Source: Pseudisothecium myosuroides
Taxonomy: Eukaryota; Streptophyta; Bryopsida; Hypnales; Lembophyllaceae
Reading direction: 5' to 3'
Length of the DNA: 64,000 nucleotides
Assembly (NCBI GenBank): GCA_951799445.1
Contig: OX637287.1
Coordinates: forward strand, 32,940,224-33,004,223
Shown here: positions 24,460 through 37,533 of the stretch, piece after piece
Layout: each line of letters opens with the position of its first letter
Position numbering within the stretch: position 1 is the first letter of the stretch
Notes under the pieces: generated by a model
Databases searched by the model: none
The model's input: only the letters and a program-made list of their open reading frames with translations
What the model was told of the DNA's origin: nothing
Program-made: the position numbers and the translations under genes

Positions 24460-24696
24460 CCTTAAATGAGGTTGTTTGTTTTGTTTGTTTGTTACAATGA
24501 CAGTGGGATCTTTGGAACCATGCATCGCCGGTGGCATTTTAAAGTGCTTTGCAAGGAGGAATGTGTAGGCTTTGTTTCATGGCGATGGACCTATGGTGTG
24601 AAAGTTACTAAATTTCAAATTTTATAATGAATTAAAAAAATAAAAAAATAACTTTTACTTTTATTTTGATTGTGACAATGACACAAGGTACACTAG
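24460..24696 (+). repeat. Dispersed repeat family R1, copy a
   Basis: It starts at GAGGTTGTTTGTTTTGTTTG, contains a TGTGTAGGCTTTGTTTCATGG core and ends with a hairpin: TTGTG ACAATGA CACAA, then GGTACACTAG. The same order occurs at 35828-36259 and, inverted, at 48749-48930 and 50351-50823. No coding capacity. Confidence 0.6.
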
Positions 24697-24699
24697 TAT

Positions 24700-26880
24700 A
24701 TATTTAAAAATCATGTAAAAAGTAAAAGAATTTTTCCTTCATGGTATAAAACGCAAGTTGTCTAATTCCCATCATTCAAATTATCATTCAAAATGGATCA
24801 CAAGAGAAGGAATCCACCAGACCTAGTGCATTAACTTGTTTATTACAAGGGAGGAACATAAGATCAAGTAGAGTTTTTTTTTTAGCAAGACCAAAGCTTG
24901 GCCTTTTAATTAATGCCAAATTTTATTTTATAATATGTCATTTAAAAATGAAGGTTAAGATTCTCTCCTTATAGTGTGGCAGGTTGCTTTGGTTGTAGTG
25001 AAGATTGTATTTTAGGCTTGTATTTGTCATAATTATGTACAATGAAGTGGTTTCATTTGTTTCAAAAATAAATAAAAATTTATCTCTAGTATTTGTTTGT
25101 AAAAGGTGATCTAAAATTAAAATTGAAATAAAAATATCAATTGAAACTTTAGAAGTTTCCCAGATTATAAAAAAGACTTGAGCTCAAGGTAAAATTTATA
25201 GTTTATAGTAAAAATAGAAGTCAAATGAATTTTTTCTTAAACAATTTTATCATGGAAAATAAAGAAACAAACATCTATTTTTTTGTTTTCGAAACAAGGG
25301 TGTTGAAGAAACACACTGCAAGGGTTTCTGTCAAGTACAGAGGCTTTGATTTCACATAGGGCAACGAACCTGTCGCCGCCAGGTATTGAATTTGCAACCA
25401 CGCCATTCGGAAGGGATACCTCTCTACCATCATCCGGAAGTGTAGGGTTGTTGCGGACCAATCTACAACATTTTTTAAACCCATTCTAAGCTATAAATAG
25501 AGTTTGATGCTTTCCTATTGTCTAGGAATTTTGAGTTTTGGATTAGTTTTCATAGTGTAGTTTGAGAGTATTTAAAAATTGGATTTTCAAGGATCCCCAG
25601 TGGCCATTCAATTTTTCATTATAGGCCCACTCAATTGCTTATCATAGGCTCAAGACCATGTGCAGCATTAATCACAAGCTGTGACTTTGAAAGCAATTTG
25701 ACTTGGCTTAGGAGCATTGCCATGCCAATGATTCCGGACCATGTGCATTTTGAGGGAATTTTCAAAGAGCACCAATGGCTACAAAATAGCTCATTATAAG
25801 CCCATTCAATTGCCCTTATTATATAGAAAACTACCCACCAGCCCCCTTCCTCCTACAACAGGAAAATAATCTGGGAATGGAGGTAGTATACATGGTGAGA
25901 AGTTAACCCCTCAAAAGTCCAAGGCCTTTTTTAAGCTTCTAGGAGTTTGTTCTAAATTGATCAAAAAGCCAACATTTTGATAAATCATATCAAGTTTTTT
26001 TGAATTGTAACCATACAAATTCAAACTAGACATGTTAGAGATCATATAGGAAACGAAAACACAACAATATCACTTATGGATTGAAAGATTATAATGTTTC
26101 ATCGTGAAGGTGTTAAAACTGCGAAAATGATTTGAAGTCTTTTAATCTTCTTTTCAATTTTCACATGTCAAATCTAAAAAGTTGGTCACCCAAAAAATAT
26201 GAGGTTAAAGGGCCTAACATGCATAATGCAAAAATGATTTGAAGTCTTTCAATCCTCTTTTCAGTTTTCACATGTCAAATCTAAAATGTTGGTCACCAAA
26301 AAAATATGAGGTTATAGGGCCTAACATGCATAATTCCAATAAATTTATAGCTTCTCAAAATCTATTCTACAATTTTCTTAAATGAATTTCTATTGTGGTT
26401 TTTTCTCCAAGATCTAGTGTATTTGAGGATCATTTCCAAGAGCCCTAAACACTACAAAAAGTCAAAATTGCAATAGAAACCCTTGCACAAAATCTTTAAT
26501 AGAAAAATCATAATCAATCATTTTCAAAATCGGATTTTTGATGCTAAAACTAGACTTCAAAAAGAATTTTTCACAAATATAAACTATTAAAAATAGCAAC
26601 TTGGTTAGATTTTATTTAACTTCAAAGTATTGTTGACACCAAAATTTGGTGCCTCAGGCATTTAGGGGTTAACAAGATTGAATATGTCAACCTTACGACC
26701 ATCACTTCTTGGTGCTTTTCCATCTTCAACATGGTAAGAATTAGGTTCTTGATGATTGCTTGTGTGATTTCTATGAATGAAAGCGGGGAAGGAATTCATG
26801 ATGTCCAATTAGACTGGAGGTAGAAATATTTCCAAAAGCTCAATATCTTCAAAATGTGAACATTTTGAACTTATAAATAG
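24700..26880. other. AT-rich intergenic DNA with repeats
   Basis: No gene was supported. A locally less AT-rich patch at about 25300-25480 (minus) has open frames in two phases but no start, partner exon or recognisable motif. Near 25905 (GTTAACCCCTC) and 26665-26680 (TTTAGGGGTTAAC) are inverted ends that may bound an element of about 0.8 kb. Confidence 0.4.
26122..26337. repeat. Tandem duplication, about 108-bp unit, two copies
   Basis: The unit starting AAAATGATTTGAAGTCTTT and ending GGGCCTAACATGCATAAT occurs twice back to back with only a few differences (for example TTAATCTTC versus TCAATCCTC). Confidence 0.9.
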
Positions 26881-27462
26881 TACTCCCTTAGTCTCAGAAA
26901 TAAATCCAAGGTTTCCAAATATACTTGTCTCAAATTAAATTCGGAATTGGCTCTCCACAATTTGATGGACAACAACTAAAGCTAGTTTGAACACTCTAAA
27001 GTAAAAGAATCTGTAGATGTCACACTCCAAAGACTATATAGCAATTCAATCCTTGCAAAGGGAGTCAAAATGCAACTCCTAACTAACCAAAGGCGAGAAT
27101 TCAACCCAAAACTATACAAAAACGGCTACTTATAAATCTCTTGTTGAGAATTTTTTGGAATTGAATCACAAGACATTGTTGGAATTGAATACAATGGACA
27201 TCAATGAATGTCATTGCACCAACATTGCTTGAAGAATGATCAAAATTAATACCACTAGAGCAATTCTAGAAAGGACAAAAATTTGTCACTTTCACTACTT
27301 GTTTTCAACATGTGCCGCTTCACTTTTAACTTCCATTCTCACACCTAGTGGGGTTTAGTAGAAGCTACAATATCTCTACAATCCCTCGAAAATAGGAACA
27401 ACTCACACATTAATCTAGCCATTTCTAGGAAACCCCGGATTTATTTCGAGACGGAGGGAGTA
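26881..27462. mobile_element. Stowaway-like Tc1/mariner non-autonomous element
   Basis: Left end TACTCCCTTAGTCTCAGAAA with TAAATCCAAGG; right end complement TACTCCCTCCGTCTCGAAAT with AAATCCGGGG. These are the CTCCCTCCGT termini typical of Stowaway elements, with TA at both edges. The 582-bp body carries no protein frame. Its right TA is shared with the next element. Confidence 0.85.
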
Positions 27463-27679
27463 CAATAGAACCTCTCTTAGTGCATACTTTGTTAGTGCAT
27501 GATATGCAGTAAGAGAGGTCGTACCTTGAAGCATTTATTTGGGAATAGTAGTTGGAGGCCCCATAGTTAGAGGCCACGTTAGCCAAAGTTTGAGTACAAA
27601 ACCTCTACAACTCTCCAATTGCGTAAACCTCTCTTAGTGCATAGTCACAGCACTATGCACTAAGAGAGGTTCTATTGTA
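27461..27679. mobile_element. pogo-like MITE, copy 2 (well preserved)
   Basis: The terminal inverted repeats are perfect over about 26 bp: TACAATAGAACCTCTCTTAG plus TGCATA at the left and its complement at the right. It is flanked by TA and shares that TA with the Stowaway-like element on the left. An internal palindrome GTGCATAGTCACAGCACTATGCAC lies at the right end. Confidence 0.88.
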
Positions 27680-27982
27680 ATTTCTATAGAATTAGCGTGG
27701 CCCAGCAGTTGCATGGACATTTACTCGAAAGTGAGGTAAGCACATTCAAAGACGTTCAAATTTAGACACTAGAAGATACCACACGCAACATGTGAACAGA
27801 AAATGTCCTGTAAGTTAGAGCTTCAATTCAATAATAACGCGCTGCTGACAGCTTGCCAATGCAACCACCCGGTAGATAGTTGAACTATCACTCCGTATAT
27901 TATATATATACATGAGAGTTCCCGAATGTAGCCATCCTTCATTTATAGATAGAAGATCGACCAGATTCCTAGCCCTTGTATA

Positions 27983-30900
27983 CTAGTTACTACGCGTGTT
28001 CACAACATTCGCTACAATTTGACCCGCACCAATGGCTACGGAAGCTGTAAGAGTGGCCACTATCAAACTCAGCAGCTGCTCACCAGCTTGGAACCCGCAC
28101 ACTGAGATCTGCGTAGAGGCATACCCATAAAACTGTTCAGTCAAGGATGCACATAACCACCGTCCAGAACAAATCCCATTCTGAGCTTCTAGACATCTTC
28201 GTGCAAAATTATTGTGCACATGTACGAAACAGTTTTGTTGTTATCGTCTTGGGTCATTCATTTGCAGAAAACACTTGATGCAATTACCCCTAAATTCAAC
28301 ACTATTTCCGATTTGTTAATAGTGATTGCGCCCCCACCCCGAAAGGCTTTGCCAACACTCTTTCAGCCTTCCTCATAAGATTCAGCCCTACTTTTTAACA
28401 GAAACAAGGCCAACACCCTCGCTTTGAATGAGCTTAGAGACAACTCACGTAGAACTACACTTGACTAGACAAAACATGCGACGAAACAACGTGGGCTTGC
28501 AACAAAAAACCAACATTTACGCTCTCACCTTGTGTTTGTTATTGTCCCATTTTACAGCCTCACTGATGGAAGTCATTGCGTCCATAACTGTGTGGTAGTT
28601 TTTCAACTCCTCTGGGGAAAGGCCATCCTTTTCCTCGTTGATCTTCATTTGCAATTTCAGCTGCTTGCCACCAACCAATTGTAGTTCAGATGAAATTATT
28701 TTCTAAAATATGCTCACAATCTTTCAATACTAACCGACAACTCTAGGAGCAAAATCAGCCAAAAGCAATCCAATGTCGACAATTGTGGTACCGATTGCAA
28801 GACCCCATCAGATTGCCCTGTGTAGTTAAAGTATTATATTACAGCTATTGTAAGCCTTTCAACTCAGTCGATGATAGATTGCCAAGAAATTTGCCAAATT
28901 CGGAGTGCAAGCAACCACAGAAACTCACAGGTTGACAAATAGAGGGAAAAAAGACATGCAACAAAAGATGAGTTGGGAACTGTGAAGTGTAGATAGCTTG
29001 CCTTGCTCAGTGTAAGAGTTGCACCTTGAATTTGACGCATTGTATTTATATCACCACCAGGCCATACCATGAGTGCAAGGAGAGTGAGGAAAGCATCTAA
29101 GCACACCACCACGCTTACCCTGCATAAAAGAGGGTCCACATATCAACATATCAACAAAGAGAGATATCGGCCGCACAAACTGAAACAAATGTTATCATCA
29201 TAGAGAACAGGAAGACAGCAAAAACTTACAGGACGTAAATATCCTCTTTCTTGATACCCTTCAAAAGCCTCAAGCCGATTAGGATGATCAGAACTCCACA
29301 GTAGCATGCGAAGTAAGTAGTGTAATACTGCACATTCACAGTGAGACAAGAATATTAACATTGGACAAGTGGTGGCTTAGAAGGGAATCATGCCATGATA
29401 TCGATACCATACCCCTAGAAGTCAATTTAAGACTAAGTTTGGGATTTAATGGAGATGAGACAGATATTCCCTAAAAACTCAGCTGATTGGTAAGAGGTAA
29501 GGCTATGGGGTTAACTGAACTGAACTGAACCTTCATTCTGCTGACTCCAGGAGCCATAGAAAAGTAAAAAAATACAGCATGAATGGAGAATAGATTACTC
29601 ACCTTGATTCGTTTGAAAAAACCTAAACCAAAGTTGTGCACAAGAGCTCGAGTAACCCACCAGGCTTGTAAAGATTGTACATCGTGAAAGTCGATCACGA
29701 TGCCCTGCCCTGTAAGACTACTGCGATCACTACCCGAGGAACTCGTGCCCGGAGAAGATGAGAGTCTATTGGCACTTCGTAGCCACGTAAGTGACCGGCT
29801 TCTAAGCGAGCGTGCGCTTCTGATGTGCAGGCTTCCAGTATAAACCCCAGTTCGTAGAAGCTCATCCAGTTTAGTGGCAACATAGTGGCGTCTCCGTAGG
29901 TCCAAGATGCCAACCATCATGAACGCTATGTTTGAGTACATTGAGAAGAACATAATTATAAAAGAAGTGGAAGCAACAATCCAAACAGACCACTTTGGAC
30001 CAGAGAAGCCATGTCCCCCTGCCATCAAACAACTGAAACTCAGCACGATAGTAACATACAGCGAGATGAGCAAGGACGCCTGCAAGAGGATGTAACATAC
30101 AGCAGACATCCAAAGGGATACCATCTTTCTTCTACATCTAGTATAGCGGCCTGTGACACCTCACCTCAACTTCAAGTTCAAATTTAGCGCTTCAAAACAG
30201 CCACATGGGATCCAAAAAAATACATTACTACGTGCATTTTATTCTCAGCAGCCCTTTAAAACTGCCACCCTCTATAGAAGACCACTGGGCCATACTGTCA
30301 GCACACAATCAGATAAAACGATAGAAAACGTTAAATATAGTGTACCTAGAAGCCCCCGAAGAATGAAGGGGAGACCGGTTATGACAATGGATACAAAGAA
30401 TGCACACTTCTTCAGATGTTGGCTCAGCAAAGTGTGGCCCACTCTACGTAGCCTGCAACAAATATATAGGTGCTGGTAAAAATTCAGAATGCTATTGTTT
30501 GCATGTCTCCATAGCACACTAACCAATATTCAAATTTCCAGTTAGCAGCAAGTTACCAGCACAATATCACTGGAGAAACACATATCACATTGGACCACGG
30601 TAAGCCCCTAAATCAAAAAGAACATGCAGGCAGCTGCAATCTCCAGAACGCCAGAAGCATTAATTTGTGGAAAAATTAATTGGTCCTAGGACGATGGAAA
30701 TCGTGCAGCTTGGAAAGACAGTGTGCGGACGAAATTTAGAGGCAGTCCTACTAACTAACCTGCTCAGGCTGGAAGATTGGCGGATTACATGAGCTGCAAA
30801 CAAGCGGACAGGTAACGTACTAGGTCGAAAGCTTGACGCACTATCTGTCTTTGACAGCATGCCAAGCCATTCATCCCTTCCTATCATCAACCATTTATTG

Positions 30901-33900
30901 GATTCCTCCAGGACATCCACGTTCTACAATACAAAACATTAATCAGTATCTCTTTGGAGTAATCGACATCACTAGCTCTTAGTTTCATATAGTAAATGAC
31001 CCTGAACACTCCATTGGCCAAGAAGATAAAATATTAACCGCAAGAATCAAGTCCCCCTGTGTGCTCATGAAAGATGAAAAGATTAAAATTTAGTACTGGT
31101 TCTAAAGGAAAAAGATACAATCATGGAAAAATAAAGGTGCTGACATTCAATAGAAAAAAACGATTAAATAAAGAACTGAAACTCCGACGTCCAAAATACA
31201 AAGAGAAGCTGCTCTTCATCAACCACAATACTGACGTGGTAACCTCAGCCGAACTCTATCAGAGTGTAGAGGAGGTTTAGGTCAAGTTCCAACCTCCTTC
31301 AGTTCCTGGAAGCCTTTCCCAAGTTGCAGGTCTGATATCATGTCCAGCATTGGCTCATATGAGTCAACGCTGGTGTCAAGCTTAAAAGAATAGTTCGTTA
31401 AAAACTTGCGACAACGAACTGCAGCCAATAAAAGTTCCTGTTTCAAGACTTTCCGCGGAAGTGGATCTGCCCAACCTCTCAGTACCTGAAAAAAACGATT
31501 TAGTAAACCACTAACGATAATGCATGTAATTATCTAATGATTTTCAGATTATGTAATCTCTATATAGGACAGTGATCACACGAAAGCATAGAAATTCAGA
31601 CATATAGACTCGCACAAATTTCATTCCTATGTAGGTTCTAAGAATTTGCCCTTTGCGACTGACTCCTGACATTCTAATTTCTGAATATAATAAGGTAAAA
31701 GAATAACTGACCAAGGTGGGTGAGCAACACGACCAATCCCAAAATTTCACGGGAAAAAGAGAAAATCAAATCCACTTATCTCGCAAGATTATATCAATCA
31801 GTTATGCAAATTAGCCACGTCAATGGTATCTACAACAGTGATCATAACCACAAGCTGACATTCAAGCTCCTCGACTAGCCGGTTGGATCTTACACAAGCT
31901 CAAAAGTCTGAAGCAAATGCTGTACCACTAGCATCTTTGGACAAAGGTTCTGCCAACCAATTAATATCGTATTTAAACTACAAGTCGAGGATTTCACATC
32001 CCTCCAAAGGTGCTGAAGAGAGTACAGGTATGTGTTCTCATGGTTGTGTGACTCGCTTTGCCCATAAATTTTCAAGCTTTACCAATAGGCATTTCAAACT
32101 AAAGTGAACTTACGGTTTGGTGCACACGGTGTTCTACGTCCAGCACTTCTGTTCGCATTTTCTTCATATCCAACTCCGACGCAAGTGCGTACTTCGTAGC
32201 CACCACCTGGAATGAATGAGCCGTTGCGTTGAAAAATCAGAAAAAATGAGAGCAAAACACGATGTGATTACTGGCCACATGCATCTAGAGTATAAAAAGA
32301 GATGGCTCAGATTACCGCCAATCAAGCACAAAATCACCGATTAAGGACCAGACGCTGCTCGGGAATTTCCCGTCGAACTAAAATAAATGATGCTCGAATC
32401 GAACAGAAGCGCAGCCTTTTAACAATAAAAGCTCCCCAACAAGAAGTTATACTAATTGAACTGCTACAGGTCACCAATAGAGAACAAATTGTTTCCAAAA
32501 TCTTTGAAACTAGACATATTGTTACAGCCATTTGAAGCAGTTTATGTTGTCAAGTACTTCATAATATGAATCTTCTCAAACGCTAGCTTAAGAAAACAGC
32601 ACTCGGCACTATTTACCAAACATAATGCTACACATGCAATAGAGCAGCCTGCACATTGGTAACCAAGGCTTGATTTTTTAATTTGAGTGCTACTACTTGA
32701 GTCTCATACCGCATTACGCATTATCCAGATTACGTCCACCAAAGCAATGTCGTAAAGAAAGTCGAGTTTTTTTCCTCGGATGACGAAAAACAAGCTCACA
32801 CCATTAAAAGCGTAAACTGTGAATACCATCGCCAAGGCATCCAAGCATGTCAGTAGAAGGCTCTCAAGTTTTGACTTTGGTAGTTTGAAACAATTCAAGC
32901 AGCCCAAATTTTTCCTCATAATTGCAACCTTGTCGATCACACAAAGTGGTCAAATCAATGAAAACAGGAAAATACATCCATCCGAAAGTACTTCTGATTC
33001 AAATACTTCAACGTTGGATAGGTTTAATTTCACTCGGAACCACTTACAACAGAACCCGATTGCAAGTTGAAAAAGTACGAGACCAGTCGGTTGACCCTTA
33101 GAAGGCAAGAAGAAGCGATTCTTAAGCGCGAACATTCCTCCATCCAACCACATCATCAGAGGAATCGCCATTGGATAAAATATGTGATAAATTAGATCCT
33201 TGAAAAATATGGACCTGAACATCAACAAAGAGACACAAAAGTCACGTAGGAAACATCTTGGAGCCAAGAAACAATGCTGCACAGAAACATAGTAGAAAAG
33301 GGACAGATGTTTCCGGGTAATCACACTTCAAAATGGAGATGCTCAACGCAATGATAAACCAACAATTCAGACTACCAATGTCAAAACTTTTAGGCTGACA
33401 TGAACAGATAAGCTTACATGTTAAACTTCACAGTTGCTTTAGCTTCTAGATCTTTAGCATCCCAGATCGTCTCTTGACGAACGTCCGCATCCTTCTCAAC
33501 GTCGACCACATGTCGATTCGGTTTCGTCTCTTCCGCTTCTTCCAAAGTCGAAACTCCATTTCTTCCACTTGAAAAGCGCTTTTCGAAACTTAACTTAAAC
33601 AACTGAAGCATGGCCGCCGCTACAACCTTTCATTACACATCTACAAAACCACTGCCGGTGCAAATTTACATTACGGGGTGAACATTCACAGAGTAAAGAT
33701 TTCAATTTCGATTCAGATTTCCATCACATGCCAATTCAAAGAGAAACAATAAGGACCACCCACTCTGCAATTGCCCTGTAGATATGCACGCTATAGATTA
33801 CCAACCCCAAATTAGCCATTTTTGACATAGCTAAAGGTGAAAAGAAAGCCATAACTTCAGCACATGGCTAGCGTTCTCACTTCGCACTTTATTAACTTTA

Positions 33901-34844
33901 TCCTTTTTCACTTCTGCCCTACTTAACCCCTGAGTGCTCCGAAGTCCATATTCTGGATAACGAACAGAGTTCTTCAGGCCAATGTAATGTTTCGTCCAAA
34001 TAATTCCTCATTCATCTAAAGTAATACTTGAATCTTTAAAGAGGAAACCTATTAAATATATACTTGTCTCTATGACCAAGTTGATCAAATTGAGTTAAGT
34101 TAAATATTTGTGGAAAAATTTGCAAAATTTCAAAAATAGGATTCTGGCATATAGAGTTAATCATCAACATGTTTTGTCCACTGTCGATCTCGCACAATAA
34201 AACTTAGGTCTAATTATACGGCTTGCAGGAGCGTGACTCGATGAAGAGGAAACTATCAACCAAAGTTTAGGCCACGGTCTTTTATCTCATGAAGCCAGCA
34301 AGCTCAGACACTAGCAAAGCACCTCGTAGAAACTGAGTACCAAAAATGCTGTGCGCCGCAGCTGGAGAACAATTCAGCAAATTGATATAATAGATTAAAC
34401 CCTTGACTTTGATATAAGAGATTGATTCCGAGGTCACGCCTAAAAGCAGTAGCTACACGTTCAATTGTAATTTTAATCCTCCTGTGACAGGCTGGAGGAT
34501 CCCGCATCAAACTAATTACAGACAACTTAAATTCGGAATTCCTTAAATCGTCAAAGTCCAGAACGTCGAGCTCAACATTGTCCATGATGTGAATATTCAA
34601 AAAAGAGCATCGAATAACTTGAATCCACCGTCGTAAACTAAACGATTTCACCTTCACAACGCAAATTGTAGGGCCAATTCAGTAAAGGAAAGATACGACC
34701 AGGAAAAAACTCACAATCGGGTGGAAGGTGCACACAAGTGAGCAGCTGGGAAGCGAATTTCAGAATGGCGCGCAAGCGGATCACAACAATACTAAGCTGG
34801 CCGAAAAAACCGCCGGCGAAAAACACCAGCGTCATGACCTCCAT
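27983..34844 (-). CDS. Multi-pass membrane protein, 14 exons, unrecognised family
   Basis: Minus-strand exons: 34715-34844, 33418-33619, 33034-33214, 32710-32928, 32114-32206, 31294-31485, 30760-30923, 30346-30452, 29603-30150, 29230-29327, 29025-29119, 28735-28817, 28529-28660, 27983-28180. They join in frame to 813 aa. Hydrophobic segments include the N-terminal MTLVFFAGGFFG, FYPMAIPLMMW, LLLTCLDALAMVFTVYAF, CAFFVSIVITGLPFILRG, ASLLISLYVTIVLSFSC, WSVWIVASTSFIIMFFSMYS, YFACYCGVLIILIGL, VVVCLDAFLTLLALMVW and a last one, LLSLIVATLTASVAIGAGQI, near the C terminus. A Ser/Arg-rich loop sits in the largest exon. The layout (long N half, about eight to ten helices, short tail) could suit a receptor or transporter, but I see no diagnostic motif. 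The donor of the third exon (GTGAAA) is weak; a stronger one 14 bp away breaks the frame. Confidence 0.65.
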
Positions 34845-35830
34845 CGCGCTCCCCTTCACTTCGCCTCTCTTCACCTCACCGGCTTCAATCGCTCTCCCCC
34901 AGGCAAACCTAAACTGGCGAAGAAACACTCCTCACTGAAAATTGTGCCAAACTACTAAAGAATTCTGCCCGAAACAGAGCATTAAAATTCCAGAATTGTG
35001 TAAAATCCGCAACTAAATGCTCCGGCACATCCTCCTTGCTAAGAAATCGAGACTAAAAACGAGGCAGCATCCACCAAACCCTGAAAACTCTTCCCACGAG
35101 CTCCCGCGGTGCACATCAACGCAAAATTTGGGAAGGTTGCTGCGGAAGCGAGGCAAGGCAAGTGAATGAAATTGCGAGGACAGCGGCAATTAGGGTTCCA
35201 GGGGCACGCGTCGTACCCAGAAGTATAAACAATTGCAGGTAACTACACCTAATTTCGACCACTTTCTAAAACTTTTTAAAACCAATCAGTCTTGAGTCTT
35301 GCCTAAAATGTACTCCCACTATATTTTATGAGAGTCTACCATCAATTTTAGAAACACCTATTTTCAACACTTTGAAAATTAGTACTTCATACAGTTTCCA
35401 AAAAATACATTCTCAGAGTATTTAGAATCCCCTTAGACTACTAGCAAGACCCTACATGAAGCTTTTCGGTATAAAAATGGGAACGGTGTCAAATTGCTTA
35501 TTTGTACAATTTTAGGTGTAGCTACTTTATATCATTGATTTATAGAGAGGATTATTTCTTCTTTAAACCAATAAGAGAACCAATCCATTTCTAATCACCT
35601 CCCCTATTTCCAATCTACACATTGCTCTCTTTCCATAAAATTGTAGCTCAGTCCCTAGAGTAGTTGTGGTGCATTATGATTGGTTGTAAGGCTCTCAATA
35701 TTGCAACTTGCCCTTGGTCGATTTTGCAATTATCCTATAGTCAAAAATAGAAAGGTCTATATCACCATTATAGGTGCTCAAAATATGCATAATTGCTTAA
35801 GTGGTTGGAAATGGGTCGGCTCCCTTATCG
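34845..35830. promoter_or_regulatory. Upstream region of the membrane-protein gene, then repeats
   Basis: The first 350 bp upstream of the start at 34844 are richer in GC, as expected for a promoter and 5' UTR. From about 35240 the sequence turns AT-rich and gene-free. Confidence 0.4.
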
Positions 35831-36259
35831 ACATACTTTGAGTTAGGTTGTTTGTTTTGTTTTATTTCTTTTGTTTGTCATGTTGAGATCTCTCAGACCG
35901 TGTGTCCTAGGGTGGCGTGCTTGGTACCGTCGGAAAGCCCTCGGCAAGGAGGGGTGCACGGGCTTTGTTTCGTGGTGTTTAGACTGGCAATGGAAAAGTT
36001 CTAGATTTTTTATTTATTTTTTGATCTTAAAAATTACTAAATTATACTAAATTATGTATCTTTTGAACCATGTGTCAATTGATCATGTTTTTGGTACCTT
36101 TGGAAAGCTCTTTGTGAGGAAGGGTGCACGGGCTTTGTTTTGTGGTGTTTGGACCCATGGTGTAAAAGTTATTGAATTTCAAAGTTTTTATGAATCAGAA
36201 AATTAAAAAATTACTTTTACTTTTGTTTTGATTGTGGTAACCGCACAAGGCACACTAGT
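35828..36259 (+). repeat. Dispersed repeat family R1, copy b (body duplicated)
   Basis: It starts TTAGGTTGTTTGTTTTGTTT, contains the GGGTGCACGGGCTTTGTTT core twice (about 35952 and 36124) and ends with TTGTG GTAACCG CACAA then GGCACACTAG. It is the longest plus-strand member. Confidence 0.6.
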
Positions 36260-37065
36260 ATTATCTAATTTTGCTTGAAACTTCAATGAATATTCATGAG
36301 ATGAAGTGCAATTTTCAAAATAATCATCATTCATCTAATGGATAGTTGAGCATTTAGGGGTTAATCTAGTATATATAGATAGGAGTCAAAATTATTATTG
36401 TTTGTTTTCTGACTTATAGACAAATAAAAATCATAAATTTTCAAGAAATAAATTATATTCTTTGAAGAATTTTTGTACCTTCGAAGTCAAGCCTAAAAAT
36501 AATCATAAAGTATCATACAAAGTTGTCCTAGTACAAATCATCTATATAAAGATTCAAAACCCATCTTTCAATTATTTTCTAGATTGCACTTTGAATTTTA
36601 TAAAAATTAGATTTGTTTGAGGTAACAAGGCATAGTGACAACCACTTCATGGTGCATAGTGACAAACTATGCACCATGACAAAGAAACTTAATTTTCAAA
36701 AAAAATAGTTTTTAATTCACACACACACACTCCCAAAAAATTTTAAAATTTTAATTTTGGAGGGGAGGGGGGGTGAATTAAAAATTAATTTTTTTTTCCA
36801 GCCCATCCCCCAGCCCTCCTCCTCCCCTCTTGTAATTTTCAGGGGTGGTGGGGAGATGCAAACATTATGGGATAAATCTGTATTCTGTCGTATATGTATT
36901 CAGCCACCGTATATGTATATGTATTTGTATATGTGCTCGTATCCGTATCCATATCCGTATATGAATCCAGATCCAATGGCTCTTGATTTTTTGTTGAGGG
37001 GGGTAGGATTTGTCACAGGCAAAACTGCCTGACAACCTCTTTTCAATAGATTGTCACTTGCGATC

Positions 37066-37205
37066 TAATCAAAATGACTTGGCTTATTTCTAAATTGGTT
37101 TTTTGGTCTCTCTTTAATCAAAGTGACTTGGCTTATTTTTAAATTGAGATTTTGGTTCCACCTTAATCAAAATGACTTAGTTTGTCTCTAAATTGGGGTT
37201 TTGTC
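37066..37205. repeat. Tandem repeat, about 48-bp unit, three copies
   Basis: The phrase TAATCAAAATGACTTGGCTT followed by ATTTCTAAATTG occurs three times with small changes. Confidence 0.85.
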
Positions 37206-37417
37206 CCACCATTACCAATGACTGCAAAATAGTTCAAGTTGCAAAGGTTGTCCCCCTAAATCCCTAATTCAAAAAAAAGACAATTCACTATTGTTATACT
37301 ACTCACTATCATGCCTTATATTCCAAAAAATCATATAAGCTCTATAAAAATTCAAATACAATAGATTTAATCATAAACTTCACCCTGTGTTTGTATACGA
37401 CTATCAAAGGAATATTA

Positions 37418-37533
37418 ACTAAGAAGAGTACAAAAGAAACATAACACAAGCTCCATCAAACCCTAGGTTCAAAGGAAGATTTAACTAAAAAGAGTACAAA
37501 AGAAACATAACACCAAGCTCCATCAGACCCCAG
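37418..37533. repeat. Direct duplication, about 60-bp unit
   Basis: AAGAGTACAAAAGAAACATA with CACAAGCTCCATCA and CCCTAGGTTC appears twice in a row with minor differences. Confidence 0.85.

Noticed and set aside
25237..25484. Minus-strand open frames in a less AT-rich patch
   Set aside because: Two phases are open, with no partner exon, domain or conserved pattern; probably a transposon fragment.
29907..30095. Plus-strand open frame opposite the large exon of the membrane protein
   Set aside because: The minus strand there is continuous with thirteen other exons in phase; the plus frame is a shadow.
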